Positions 1 through 11,345 of a stretch of DNA of 64,000 nt are shown here, piece after piece. The stretch covers positions 17,372,374 through 17,436,373 of the forward strand of contig OZ005607.1 in assembly GCA_963930655.1 (NCBI GenBank), read 5' to 3'. Each line of letters begins with the position of its first letter. The stretch's first letter is position 1. A program made the position numbers and the translations under genes. Under the pieces are notes generated by a model that ran no database searches, was not told the DNA's origin, and was given only the letters and a program-made list of their open reading frames with translations. The DNA comes from Myrica gale (taxonomy: Eukaryota; Streptophyta; Magnoliopsida; Fagales; Myricaceae).

Positions 1-1010
1 CAAGAATCTCCACAAGTAATCTAAAAAATAACAAGTTTCTAACATAAAATAACAATAAACAAAGACCAACTAAAATATTCAAATACAACACAATAAGGAC
101 GAATTAAAATCTTCCTCATTTTACACATCAATATCCTCTATCTTGAATTCATGTAATAGAAAATAAATATCACATGAGGAATAGAAATAAACAAAAGATT
201 TATGTAAACAAATATCTACTTGTATATAAGGTTATAAGCAACTCTAGATTCTCCCTATCAAAACGGGTCAAAAAATTCTCCAACAAGGCAGACTTGTCCA
301 TGAGCGCTCCGGCTTGGGCCGATGGACTAAGCCTCACAAAAAATCTCAATTTAAACCGTAAAACACTTTCATTGAATCGGGTCAAATATATTAAGAAATA
401 CTCAGCTTCTGGTATTGTGATACAAGTAACAAATGTCAAGCTTAAGATTAAGGGTTTGTCCACTGGTGGATCAAACAAACAATCAACTGCGTCATCACAG
501 GAGAATAGACATCCAACCACAGCTGTTGCCGCTGCTTACTAATCACTGGTTCTACCCAGCCAAGCAACCAAAGCAAGGACCAAGGAGGATAGTGAAAGAA
601 AGAGAAGGAGAAGGAGCGGTACAGAAAAGGTGAGGGGCAAGAAGATTACGTGCTGGACTGCATAATCTTCATATATACTCCCTCACCAACAAAAGATAAA
701 GAACTGCACAAAAATGGGAGAAAAAGTTTTACCCTTCTCACTAAAGCCAAACAGAGGTGTCTTTTGATGTCCCTCCAAACAGAGGTGTCTTTGATCTCGT
801 TGACTAAATTCAAGGCTGTCTACATATAAAAGTGTGTCACTACCAGAAACTACAGTAGTTTCCTGGCTAAAGAACTGATTCTAAATTATTTGTACCCAAA
901 ATTACCGAAAAAAATAAGCTTTTTTGTTTCCCTGCATGTTGCCAATCAGAAGACCAAAGAGGATTAGTCCATGTACAGCTAGTGCTATGGAAAATAATAT
1001 GACGTAAGAC
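1..1010. other. Left-edge sequence without a recognised gene
   Basis: No known protein family is visible. A 106-codon minus-strand frame (520-200) is open but matches nothing I know and overlaps a plus-strand frame of similar length, so coding is unsupported. A TATA-like string lies at about 668-680 on the minus strand, and an 8-bp stem (gaagatta/taatcttc) brackets about 641-670. This could be the trailing end of whatever carried in the gene fragments at 1011-2618, but that is inference. Confidence 0.3.
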
Positions 1011-1832
1011 GTTGCAATGCAACTTTGCAAACTGCTTTCCCTTTCATATCTTCTGCACTATAGGTTTCTGGAAGAAAGTTATCCTTGGAAGGATCCCATG
1101 CAGAGTTGTCAAATCCACATGGAGAAATAGCCAACTTGTCCCTGCAATTTAGGGAAAATGGAAGAAACTTTCAGTGAAATTAGATTTTTCAAATCTACTA
1201 TGTATTATGCATATTCAGCATTAACTGTTACTTTGTGGATGCTTAAGGTAGCTTCTAATCCATGGCTAAAACTACCAATGATCCTGCTTTTTGAGTGTAA
1301 GGACGCCATTATCACAACCTTATTTGAGTAAACAACTCCACCTTGAAAGTTTGTAGGGAATTGAAAAATTAAGTATGCAAGACAGCCAAAAGAAGCAAGA
1401 AGCTTCAAAGATTTTGCAATGAGGAATAGTATATCATACAATAGATGGTCAAGGAGAAGATTTTGAGACACCATTGAAATGATATTTTTACCTAAATAAA
1501 GTATTTTGTCAGTATTTGAGACAGAGAGAATATGAGAGCAAAAAGAAAGAAAAAGAATTAATAGGAAACAGAGCACACCATCAAAATGTTGACAAGATGT
1601 GTCTTATTGTTATCTTGGAAACGATCAGGACGGTGAAGGCTAGGAGGATCCAATCCACATAACGAAAGTTTATCCGGTTGCTCAAGACACTGAAACGTTA
1701 GGCATACAGAATAGCACAAGTCAAGCTTGAAAGTACTAATGGCAATTTAATGCTAGAAAGGTAAATAATAGAGAAACTTGCCTGTGAATGAAATTCTTGG
1801 CATGTCAATAAAATTCTAGTACCCCGAAGTCC
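1011..1832 (-). pseudogene. SS5: Starch synthase 5-like gene fragment (four exons)
   Basis: Minus-strand exon-like blocks match the glycosyltransferase-5 part of starch synthase 5, a plastid protein of starch granule initiation. Exon 1832-1782 reads GLRGTRILLTCQEFHSQ and ends at a GC donor. Exon 1689-1579 contains CLEQPDKLSLCGLDPPSLH then PDRFQDNNKTHLVNIL. Exon 1341-1232 contains GGVVYSNKVVIMASLHSK and SHGLEATLSIHK. Exon 1141-1011 contains DKLAISPCGFDNSAWDPS and AEDMKGKAVCKVALQ. Introns and most splice sites survive. Joining the third exon to its neighbours with the visible GT-AG sites breaks frame by one base at each junction. The N-terminal exons and all exons after KVALQ (the catalytic C-terminal half) are absent, so this is a fragment. 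Family assignment is from memory of the motif order; SS5 fits better than SS3 or SS4. Confidence 0.72.
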
Positions 1833-2169
1833 CTGTATATACAAGCCAGAACATTTATGTTGCTGAGAATGATACCCACAAATTAATATGACGTAAGACA
1901 AGACCAACAAGAGATTAAATAAACACACTGTCCCATCATAGGCAAAACCAAAAATTAGCCCTTCAGCCCAGCAGAAACAGAAATAGTGATATGAAATAGA
2001 TGCTGTACAAAAAAGCCTAAAGACTGAACTTTACAGATATGAATGTAGTTCCAAAGGTGCCAAATCTGATGTTAGCCCATTCACAAACTTGACACCCCTA
2101 GGTCATGATGAAGAATGTCTTGCAGAGTTCAGTTGTGAGAGGCCATGGAACTGATTGAGAATTTAACTA

Positions 2170-2618
2170 TCCAGCTCCGGATTTCAGGTCTGGGAACAAA
2201 CCGAAGTTGGACGACTTTTGCAGAATTGTTTGTTCATGGAGTGGACCCTACAAAGTAAGCAAATGCTGAAACCAAGTAAAAAAGAAAAGAAGTAATGAGA
2301 TATGCACTTTACTAGTTGATGCATCTCCAGAAGTATAATCTGAACTTGTGTTTGAGTATGACTATCCTACTCCAGCAGGAGACTCAACAAAGAGGAGATT
2401 TGATGCTGCAAAATGGAAGAAAACAAATGAATTAGATTGATTGCATCAGTATCAAAATCTATACTTCCTAAGCGCCTTAGTATTATAGTTTAAAAATGAA
2501 GACAGAAAGAAGCCCATACTCCAGGTTACATGCAGAAAATTCCTTCGACCATCTCCTCTAGGATAAAATGGACCCAACTCCGTGAATGCACCTCCACCAA
2601 TAGAAGAACAACCTGGAC
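2170..2618 (-). pseudogene. Serine carboxypeptidase-like (SCPL45-type) gene fragment
   Basis: Two clear exons and one doubtful exon of a secreted serine carboxypeptidase-like protein. Exon 2618-2530 encodes [20 protein letters not shown], the segment just after the conserved LNGGPGCSS oxyanion region, and ends at a GTAAC donor. Exon 2405-2313 follows a TTTTGCAG acceptor and encodes SNLLFVESPAGVG, a stop, then SYSNTSSDYTSGDAST. The stop (TAG at 2364-2362) replaces the invariant Trp of GVGWSYSN. A degraded third exon around 2246-2170 retains FPDLKS and little else. The catalytic Ser, Asp and His segments are missing, so no enzyme can be made. It lies 480 bp upstream of the starch synthase 5 fragment, on the same strand. 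Confidence 0.75.
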
Positions 2619-3181
2619 CTGAATACAGAAAATTCCTATCATTAATTTTGTTGTCTTGGCGCCTTAAGAGATAATTGAAGTTTCACAGCTATATCTTTCT
2701 CATCTTTACTTTCTTCTTTCGCTTTTTGTTATTTTCACTGGTTGACAGATGAAATTCGGAAATTTTCCATGCTTTTGCATCATTATCAAGCCCATAACTT
2801 CAGCTGGAAGCTCAGGGGAAACAAGATTACAGCTTTTTCTATTCGCTGTTATAACCAGTAAAAGGGTCCTTCTATTCGCTGTTATAACAAGATGAATACT
2901 TCCAAAAGAACGAAAAAGAGAGAAATAACTTTCCACATAGGAGAGGAGAGAAAGCGCAAGACTCCAGAAGTACACTATGAACAAAGTAGAACTGTAGAAG
3001 GAACCAATTCAACTAGACAGAAGAGTTAAAAATCCAATGTCCACGATAAGTACATTAAAAACCAACCCACATATCAAATCCGTGAAATGCGATCAAAATC
3101 CAAAGATCCGTATAATAAAAACCCATACTTCAAGTAAAACACCCACCAAAATAGCCATATAGCCAAAATTAACAACCGAAC
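2619..3181. other. Unassigned sequence with a short direct repeat
   Basis: No recognisable gene. A 19-bp direct repeat (ttctattcgctgttataac) occurs at 2837-2855 and 2870-2888. A 92-codon minus-strand frame (2984-2706) has no family match that I know. Confidence 0.3.
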
Positions 3182-3560
3182 TCAAAGACCCAGATAAGAA
3201 AAACCCAAGAATTCAGAAGCGAACCTGTTCTCGTGTAGCCGAGTGAGCGTTAAGCTGGAGAGCAAGAGCAGCGTTGGAAGCGAGAGAAGGGGCGTGGAGG
3301 TGAGGGAGGCGTTGGGAAATGTCAGGCGGAGGCAATCTCTGCCGTAGATCCTGGATGACACAACTCCAGGTCCGCTGGGGCCACCCCAACCCCCTCCTCC
3401 TCCAGGTCCGCCAGGGCCACCCCAACCAACGAGAGAAGGCGAGAGAGGGGAATTTGGGGCTGGGCGGGAAAGGGGGAATTTGGTGTTCGGGAAAGGAAGG
3501 AAGGGGGTGTTCACGGGAACGAACAGATGATTCCAAAGCAACATTTTTTTTAAAAAATTT
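3182..3560. other. GC-rich island with duplicated GGPGG-coding stretch
   Basis: A locally GC-rich block in AT-rich DNA. Open frames exist on both strands (minus 3544-3182, 3572-3213; plus 3319-3564), which is expected from composition. The segment ggccaccccaacc occurs twice at about 3380-3427, giving a glycine/proline run in one minus frame. It could be a first exon or 5-prime leader of a minus-strand transcript feeding into the SCPL/SS5 fragments, but no homology supports it. Confidence 0.25.
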
Positions 3561-3985
3561 GTAGTTTTTCAATTTTTTTAATAATAAATTATATTTTGTA
3601 GTTACTCATTCTTAGTAAATTAAAATTAATGGTAAATTGTAATAGTTTTTAAAAATTTTAATATTTAGTATTAAATAAATACATAGTTATGTATATTCTT
3701 TACACTCTTTTTTATAATCAGTATAATAATCTTAATTAAAATAAATTGAGAGTAATAATATATAATAATTATAAGTTAAAACTATTTTTTTATTAGATAA
3801 TTGATATGTATTAATTAACCAAAGTACTTTATACATATGTACTTAACTAATGACTAAATCATAGCCTCTAAGATCATATATTAAGTTATGTACTTTAATT
3901 GCACAAGATAATCTCACAATATCTTCTTGTTTGAGACAGGGGTAATCTATAGTGCGAGACATGGGTTCCCATAATCGTGTCTCAC
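3561..3985. other. AT-rich spacer
   Basis: Very AT-rich, no gene. Positions 3946-3976 match, in inverted orientation, a 31-bp stretch at about 4930-4962 (core tagtgcgagaca then gggttccc), so this may be the edge of a decayed element. Confidence 0.4.
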
Positions 3986-4199
3986 AGTGACCGCCGCTGT
4001 AGATACCGAATTTATAGTAGCGTTTGTCCACAAACGCTACTCTAAATTAGACCTATAACGGCGGTCTTGGTGACCGCCGCTGTAGAGTAAACCTTTAGCC
4101 GCAAAACGTCGTTAAAGGGAGTCTATATGACCGCCGCTAAAAAGACCCTCTTTATGAGCGTTTTTAGCGACCGCTGCTATAGACCTATTTTTTTGAGTG
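3986..4199. mobile_element. CACTA (En/Spm) element remnant, one end preserved
   Basis: The right edge, read on the minus strand, begins CACTCAAAAAAATAGG, a CACTA-type terminus. Behind it are inverted and direct copies of a subterminal motif (gaccgccgct / agcggcggtc) at about 3988, 4068, 4127 and 4168, the arrangement typical of CACTA subterminal repeats. A near-perfect palindrome, gtagcgtttg tcca caaacgctac, lies at 4016-4039. The left terminus is not recognisable, so the copy is truncated or diverged. It belongs to the same family as the element at 28632-28798. Confidence 0.65.
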
Positions 4200-4416
4200 A
4201 AAATGCAACTTTAACCTAGGCTCATCAATTAAAGAAGAGGAATTACCTTTCGAGTTAAGAATTTCAAGTCTTATTCACCTGTTTCGTTTCATATTCACAG
4301 TTTTCAAGTCACATCTAGTTTGAGCCTTCAGTAGGTTTCATGTTTGTTTAGCTTTTGTCAACTAAAGCATGTACAAATATCTTGATAGCACATATAGTAA
4401 GTTCGAGTTTACTCAC

Positions 4417-4722
4417 ATCATCAAGCTCCTGATCTGTATATGCCTCAGCCTTCTCAACATTTCCATCATTTTCAATGACTTTCACCTCTCGAGGACTTTC
4501 AAGTCCAGAGGTTTGGTGGTCATCAACAACATGGTTGTCATTACTCCCTCCATGAATCCCCCGACTGCAAACCTGGACATGTAAAGAAACTGAAGTTATT
4601 ACCTATTAGGGCATCAACCTCCTTTAATTTTTCTCATACCAAGTTTAACAGGAATTAGAATACTGACAAACTTCATTTATACCTGTTCTTCTAGAACTCT
4701 TTCCAAAGGCACTTCAAAACTG
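4417..4722 (-). pseudogene. Two exon-like blocks of an unrecognised gene
   Basis: On the minus strand a 40-nt block (4722-4683) encodes SFEVPLERVLEEQ and ends at a GTATAA donor. After a 110-nt intron-sized gap, a 156-nt block (4572-4417) opens after CATGTCCAG, is free of stops in frame and ends at a GTGAGT donor. It encodes an acidic, low-complexity peptide with SGLESPREVKVIENDGN and YTDQELDD. Splice sites and open phase agree across the intron, so this is probably a real or recently captured gene piece. I do not recognise the family, and see no further exons in 4200-4400 or 4740-5000. Confidence 0.4.
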
Positions 4723-5639
4723 CTGCAGGTGATTTGTAGCACAAGATATTATAGTCATTATAGGCAATCCTTTGTCGCTTGAATGTTTTTATATGTGAGA
4801 TTAGAGAACCACAAAATGATGCATGTGAATTTGTTGGAATTTGGAGGTAGATAGCAAGACAATAGATGAAAGAAAAGGTGTGTAGAGGAAAACGTTGTTT
4901 TATCCAATAGACTCAAAAAGGCTAGGAAATAAGGGAACCCCTGTCTCGCACTGTAGATTACAAGCTTGAGTGTTTCTTCGTAGTTTTTGTTTGTTCTACA
5001 CAATTTTTGAGACACGATGGCCTATTTATAGGCAATGAAACCGACTCACAGTAGATGCTAGACACTTCTATAGCATTTAGTTTGAAATGTCAAACCTTTT
5101 AGAAACTCTTTACTCTGGATAATTCTACATTAGTAAAACTGACATGCTTAAACTAGACTTTTCTAGAAACGTGCATTAATTTAACAGAAATAAGGCTAGA
5201 AAAAGAGATCAAAAGAAGTCTCATTACTCAGCGAAGTAGACGGTGGACGAAATAGAAATCTAAAACCTCTGCTTTCTGAAGCTATATATAATATGCAATT
5301 AGAAACTTCCTTTGTAATTTCCTGGTATTACTTTTTTGGATGACCCGGTTCTTCGCACCGCACTAAGACAATTACTTGCAACCTGATGATAACCCCCGAT
5401 TTAACGGAGTGAGGGATGAGTATTCAGGCACATCAAAAGTAGACATGATTTGTTGTACTAATTGGGGTTTAATTAATGCAACATGCACCCATATATATAC
5501 ACCCAAGGGGACAATTATAAATAAGGGTACAGCTATTGCAGCTTGAACTTGGCAAAAACAGTGTTGACCATCTTATCAGATCCTCTAGTACGTAGTCTAC
5601 AGTTCCCTCAAGTCTTCTGGCCAAGTTTCTCCAAATGCC
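4723..5639. other. Spacer with a minus-strand TATA box and LTR-like leader
   Basis: No gene is supported. At about 5018-5029 the minus strand reads CTATAAATAGGCC, a strong TATA motif followed downstream by the block at 4930-4962 that is repeated in inverted form at 3946-3976. This looks like a piece of an LTR or a dead promoter. The remainder to 5639 shows nothing recognisable. Confidence 0.3.
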
Positions 5640-5934
5640 TCATTTAACCCGTCCTCTCTTCCTTACTCTTCTGCAATGGCTCAAGGTTGTGATGCTATAG
5701 AGATAGCAAAATATTGCCACTCATGTTTGATAATCCGACCCATTTCTCTCACCCTCATAAAATTGTATTAGTGGAGATCTGAATGTAGTGTTCCTACTAA
5801 TTTGTCTCCAATCATAAAATCAAAGCCATACTCATTTTTTTTGTAATCGGACACTACTTTTCCTAACTGCTCCAACCATTGCACACCCAATACTATGTAT
5901 AGCCTGACAATTGGTAGTGAATAAAGATCCACTT
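5640..5934 (-). mobile_element. Ty3/Gypsy pol fragment, 3-prime part of the split element
   Basis: The minus-strand frame ending at 5768 contains LEVDLYSLPIVRLYIVLGVQ followed by WLEQLGKVVSDYKK, the end of the Gypsy aspartic protease-like domain. Its upstream half lies 9.5 kb away at 15439-15764, on the other side of the Mutator-like element, and the 9-bp target duplication marks the cut. Downstream of 5768 the frame is lost. Reverse transcriptase and integrase are not seen, so the 3-prime end of this Gypsy copy is deleted or unrecognisable. Confidence 0.8.
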
Positions 5935-5943
5935 CTAATTCCA

Positions 5944-6157
5944 GGGTTCGGTTATCTGTCATTTGCACGAAAGTTATGGCCGGTCATGGGCGACGGTGGA
6001 GATTAAAATAGATTGATCCAACAGTTTCACAAGCTGCCACATCATTTAAAACATTTAACCCGTTTCAACTCAAAAACCGACCCATTTCAGCTCAAAAATA
6101 TTGACCTGTAGGTATTTCAAAATTTTGGGATCTCTTCTTCTTCACGCAACCATTCCG
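5944..6157 (+). repeat. Left terminal inverted repeat of the MULE
   Basis: Matches 15429-15217 in inverted orientation with scattered substitutions. Shared landmarks are CTGTCATTTGCA, tagattgatccaac, acatttaacccgtttca and tcttcacgcaaccattcc. Confidence 0.88.
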
Positions 6158-6852
6158 TTCATCATTCAGAGCACCCTTCTTCGTTTGCAAGCATCTGCCC
6201 TGAGCTAAATCTCTCATGCCTTGCCAGCTACAAAACTCACAGGGAACCCCATAATCCTTAATTAAGGTAATTGTAATTATCTTTAATCCATAATCCTTGA
6301 AGTATTCGAGACATGCTTATGGTGAAATATATATATCTATAATCCACGAAGTATGCGAAGTATTATACTAAACATCAATATGAGGGGTTTTGCCGCTTAT
6401 ACTCTGCGAAACTGATCTTTTTTTGTTTTTTGTTCATTGGTTTGTTATGTTTTGTTTTTTGTTATTTTGTTTGTTTCTGCTTGTAGTTCTCAATATATAA
6501 TATGCACATTTTCATAGAAAAGAACAAGAAAAGAGGCCGAACGGGGGCCGGGGGAAAAGAGGCCGAACGGGGGTCGGGGGGCTGGGGGAAAAGAGTTCGA
6601 ATGGGGGATTGGCCGGGGGGTGAGGGAACGTTAAATTTACAGATCGAGTCCCCTTAGTTTTTTTCTAAGCTTCGCTTTTTCCTTTTATCAGTGGGGTGCG
6701 CCATGCCCGTGCTTTAGTGCAATACCCTTACTTGAATGCGCCATGCTCGTGCCCGTGCTTCCTGCCTGTTATCCAAATGTCTAACCTTTTTCCAATGTCT
6801 AACCCGTACTTTATGATTTTTTGCAGTGTACTTCTAATCATACTTAGAAAAT
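6158..6852. other. MULE 5-prime region with GC-rich imperfect tandem repeat
   Basis: Region between the left terminal repeat and the transposase start. At about 6530-6635 an imperfect tandem repeat of roughly 26-33 bp recurs three times (aaaagaggccgaacggggg and variants). It may hold the transposase promoter. No coding signal. Confidence 0.5.
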
Positions 6853-9283
6853 ATGGCTGAAATGGAAGGATCAATCCCAATATTACTAGACGAGGGTCTA
6901 GTAGTACTTCTAACCCAGAAAGTGAGTTGGTTGTTCTTTATTTGAGGGGCTTGAATGGTATTAGGAGTTGTTTAATCATTTGTTTGATTTGTACGTGTAG
7001 GTGATATGGTACAAGCAGACAACGAGAAGATAGTAGATGTTTGGAGCCTGGAATGGAAGGAAGTCGAGCATGCGTATGATTGGTACAATCGGTACGCAAC
7101 AATCAAAAGCTTTAGTATTAATAAACAAACTAGCTTCAAGCATAGAGAACATGGATATTGGAAAACCAGAGTTTTTGTTTGTAGTAAAGAATGGATGAAA
7201 AAAAGAAAGGATTTGCTTGTGCCAATGAAGCGGGAGCGACGAAATACAAGATGTGGATGCCTAGCAAGTTGTACTTTTCAGTGACAATTGAGTGGAAATT
7301 ATTTCATCTTTGAATGGTGTCCGCAACAAAATCATGGGTTGGTGACACCTTCGAAAGTTCACATGCTCCGTTCTCAAAGACATATGAGCAAGTTGCAATG
7401 TGGGGAGGCTATAGCTTCAGATAGAGCAGGCATTCGCCCTAAATTGGCCCACGACTTGATGGCGGCCCAAGCTGGGAGTAGACAACACGTGGGCTTCACT
7501 CATCAATACTACAAAAATTATCTAAACGGTATAAGAACTAAGACAATGGAGGTTGGTGTAGCCGGTGTTCTTGTTAATTGGTTTGGTGATCAGCTAAAGA
7601 AAGATTCAGAGTTCTTCTTTCGGGTCATGATGGATGAAGATGAGCACATTACTAACATCTTCTAATCTAACCATTCCATGCAAAATGACTATGCCTTACT
7701 CAGGGACTTCGTTTCATTTGACACCACATATAGGACGAATAACGAGCACAGGTAATGGGGACATTTAATTTAATTATTTTATATTATTTGGTTGTGATTT
7801 ATATTTTGATAGATTAGTAGTTATTAATTTTTATTAGGTTTTACATTATTATGTTTTACATTAATAGGCCATTGGGAGCATTCCTAGGGGTGAATCATCA
7901 CAGACAATCGGTTGTGTTCTGGGCATGCTTATTGTTTGATGAGACAGGGCAAACATTCAATTGGTTATTTCAAACATTTGTTGAGTGTATGAATGGGAAG
8001 GGTCCCGAATCTCTGTTCACGGATCAAGATACAGGTATGCTAGCTGCAATCTCATCTGCCCTACTAGACACACCATTTTTTATGTGCATGACATATATCG
8101 CAAAATGCATTAAAGAATTTGGGACCATTGTTTGGCAACAAGTACTTCAAAAGAGAGTGGTCGAGGCTTCTGTTCAACCACGAGGTAGATGACTTTGAAC
8201 AATATAAAAGTAAAATGATTGAGGAGCATGAACTCCAACACATTGAATGGTTACAGAGGATTTATGAAAAATGGGAGAAGTGGGCACCAAAGTAGGTACG
8301 TAATCTTTTCTATGCTAGGAAGAAGACGACTCAGATAAGTGAAAGTTTCAATGTGACATTACGTAGGTACTTGAACACAGTTATGAATATGGATCGGTTC
8401 CTACAAAATTTCCAACGAGCAGTCGATGAGTTGCGATACAACGAGTCACGGGCTAATTTTAAAATGCTCGATACAGTACACACTGGACCATTTGGGGATC
8501 TTTTATGTGACCATGCCGGAAAAGTCTACACTCTCACTATGTTGACTACTTTTTTGGAACAAGCACGAAAAGTTGGATATCTTAAGTTTGACTGTAGGAG
8601 AGAAAGTATTGGGAAGGAAGAGGTTGAGGTACACGTATGCAGCCGAGACAACACTCATGATTGTTCATCAGCTAAGCGTTATGTGATCAAGACGGAGAAT
8701 GAGTTTCACCAGTGCAGTTGCAAACAGTTCAACTTTCTGGGTGTCATCTGCAGTCACATTATATGAGTGCTAAAACATAAGGGAGTGTTGTGCATTCCTG
8801 ATGAGTATATTCTGGCCAGGTGGAGAAAATATGTTAGATAGTCAGTTGAGCCGATCCCCAAGTCACATGCTACGGTTGATCCGACGTTAGTAAAGGTGAT
8901 ACACCGTAGGAGATATATAAACTTGTACGCTTCAACTATTCAGCGTTATGGGGATAGAAAAAATCTTGGTCAATCTTTGAGCATAACCAAACTGCACAAG
9001 AATATTTTCTTGCACAATTGTCATTAGATGATGACGATGATGAAGATCCTTCTGCCCACTTAGTGTTGGTTATGGAGTGGATGTTATTACAGGGACTGTT
9101 GCAAAAGGTTTCAAGACGCGAGAGCCAAAGCATTAAGAGAATAAGCGATTAAAGAGCAGACCTGAGCAAAGAAGTTCACGTGGTCGTGGACGTGGGGTTG
9201 GTCGGGCTTCGTCACAACCAGTGTCTCGTCGTTTGCAACCACTTGATGAATTGGAGGTATGTTCTTTAATCTGATGCTTAGAG

Positions 9284-10570
9284 AGTGTCCTAGTTTCAGG
9301 ATTAAGGCAACCCAAGAGGGGGGTGAATTGGTTTTCTAAACTTTTCGGTTAAAACCCCCAAAGTTGTGTTTGCAAGTAAATACTACTTTAGCACAAGTAT
9401 ATAATATGCGGAACTGTAAATAAGTGCTAAAGTAAGGAGTAGGGACAAGAGAAGCAAACACAGTATTTTTAGTTGGTTCAGCAAACCCGCCTACATCCAC
9501 CCCTCAAGCTCCTTCACCGAGCCTTGAGGTTTTCCATTATATTCCAATAACTTTTACATACTAGCTTTCGGGTGCTAGTGAACCGTACAAGTGTTTTCTC
9601 CCGGGCTCAACATTCAAACCCACCCAAGTGGTTTTTTTTTGCTCACCACTCACAACCTCACCAAGCTTGAGATATACACTCTCAAAGCTTATTCTTTAGT
9701 GAACAACCTCACTAAAGGAAACACCTCTTTTGATAGGTAGATTGAGGAACAAGACTCTCTCAAAGAGTAGATATAAAAGTGGAAAGCTCTATCTCTTGTT
9801 TCACACAAAGACAAGGATGTGAAAGTGTAATTTGCGTGAATGCTATGAGAAATATAGAATAGGAAGGTTTAAAATATTTCTCAACCTATACGAATGATAT
9901 GTGGTAGTTGAATTTTTAATTTTAGACGAAATGAAGGTGTATTTATAGGCCACATATGAAAACTAGCCGTTGAGAGTTTTTGCTAAAACGAGCTGGTCGA
10001 CCGCTACATGAACCGGTCGACCGCTTCAAGTTACCGTTACTCCAACGGTCATATTGTCAGAAGCTCAACGGCTCTTTTGTCAAAACCAATCGGTCGACTG
10101 CTACATGAGGCGGTCGAAGTACCGGTCGACCGCTTGAACAGCCGGTCGACCTCCTCAACTTAAGCATGATCCGGTTCTTTTAAAAATAAGGTTTTTGACC
10201 ACTTTTAAACACCCAATTTGGAAGACATACTTCTCATAAGTATATGAAGGTTTAGAGGTTTGATTGAGGTGTTTTTTAAACCTACAAGAACATTTTAATC
10301 TTTCAAACAAAACATAAAACGGTTTATGCATGTTTTGAAAGCTATGCAAGTGCGTGATTCAAGTCCTTGTCAAATATGAAATAAAGAGTTACAAGGATTA
10401 TACCCTAAGGTCTTGAATCTTCACTTTAAGCTCATTACATCTTCTTGTTCCTTTTTCTTCAAGGTTTGAGTCTTTTCGTCAAGTTGTCTTTGTTTTTGAA
10501 GATGTCCATTTTGTAAACTCATCCATTTATTGAAATCATCAAAATCTCGATTGTGCACAAAAAGCCAACA
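9284..10570 (-). repeat. 3-prime LTR of the gag-only Copia element
   Basis: Highly similar along its length to 12404-13680, with a few substitutions and short indels. Contains an array of ggtcgaccg motifs at about 9996-10152. Its outer end has lost a few bases relative to the other LTR (agtgtcc against tgtgagtcc). Confidence 0.92.
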
Positions 10571-11345
10571 ATCTCCCCATTTTTGATGATGATGACAATA
10601 AAGTGATAGTTTTGGGATGACTCCCCCTATCTTTTGCAATTGGATAATCATGTAAAACTTGAAGACAAAACATTAGTTGTCATTGGATTCATAAAGAGTA
10701 ATACAATTAAAACATAATCCAATTAAAAAGGAAATATTTTGTCATCAAAACTATTAGCACATTTCTCCCCCTTTGTCACATCAAAAAGACAAAGGTTACA
10801 TTACTCCCCAAACATGCATTTGAAAAAGCAAAGGGAATCCAAGCGTGTAAACATTTAAGAACTCTCCCCCTTTGTCAATCAAAAAGTGAATGCATGGATC
10901 TAATTCAAATGGTAATTTTTCATCCAAAATATCAAGTTTGAGTTTTAAGTGACTATCTCTTTGGCATGGTATTGAGGATGTCTAACGGGGACTCAAGAGT
11001 CCATCGCTATTATGATAGTAGCCCACTGAGTGAGTTTGTACCAACCTCTTAGCTAACAATGACAATTTAAAAGTCATTCTCAACCAAAGAAAGTTTAAGC
11101 ACTCAAAGAACTTATTAAAGTTCATGATTTTGTAAAAATGTTAGCTCATAGATGTTCCATTTTGATAAATGCAAAAAATATTTCAAACAATAATACATTT
11201 GCATATTTAACACATAAGAAATCATCACAAAAGATAATCAACCAACAATTTAAAGCATATTCTCAATCAAGGATTTAGAAGTTATCAAAGGTTTCCCCCT
11301 TCGCATTTTCTCTTTCCTCCATCCTTGTTGAATCCTATAAAAGAA

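Noticed and set aside
3182..3544. Glycine/proline-rich protein gene
   Set aside because: Open frames exist on both strands because the block is GC-rich and partly duplicated. No homology, no splice or promoter support.
7006..8766. Domesticated FAR1/FHY3-type transcription factor gene
   Set aside because: Five in-frame stops and a frameshift, and it lies between Mutator terminal repeats with a target duplication.
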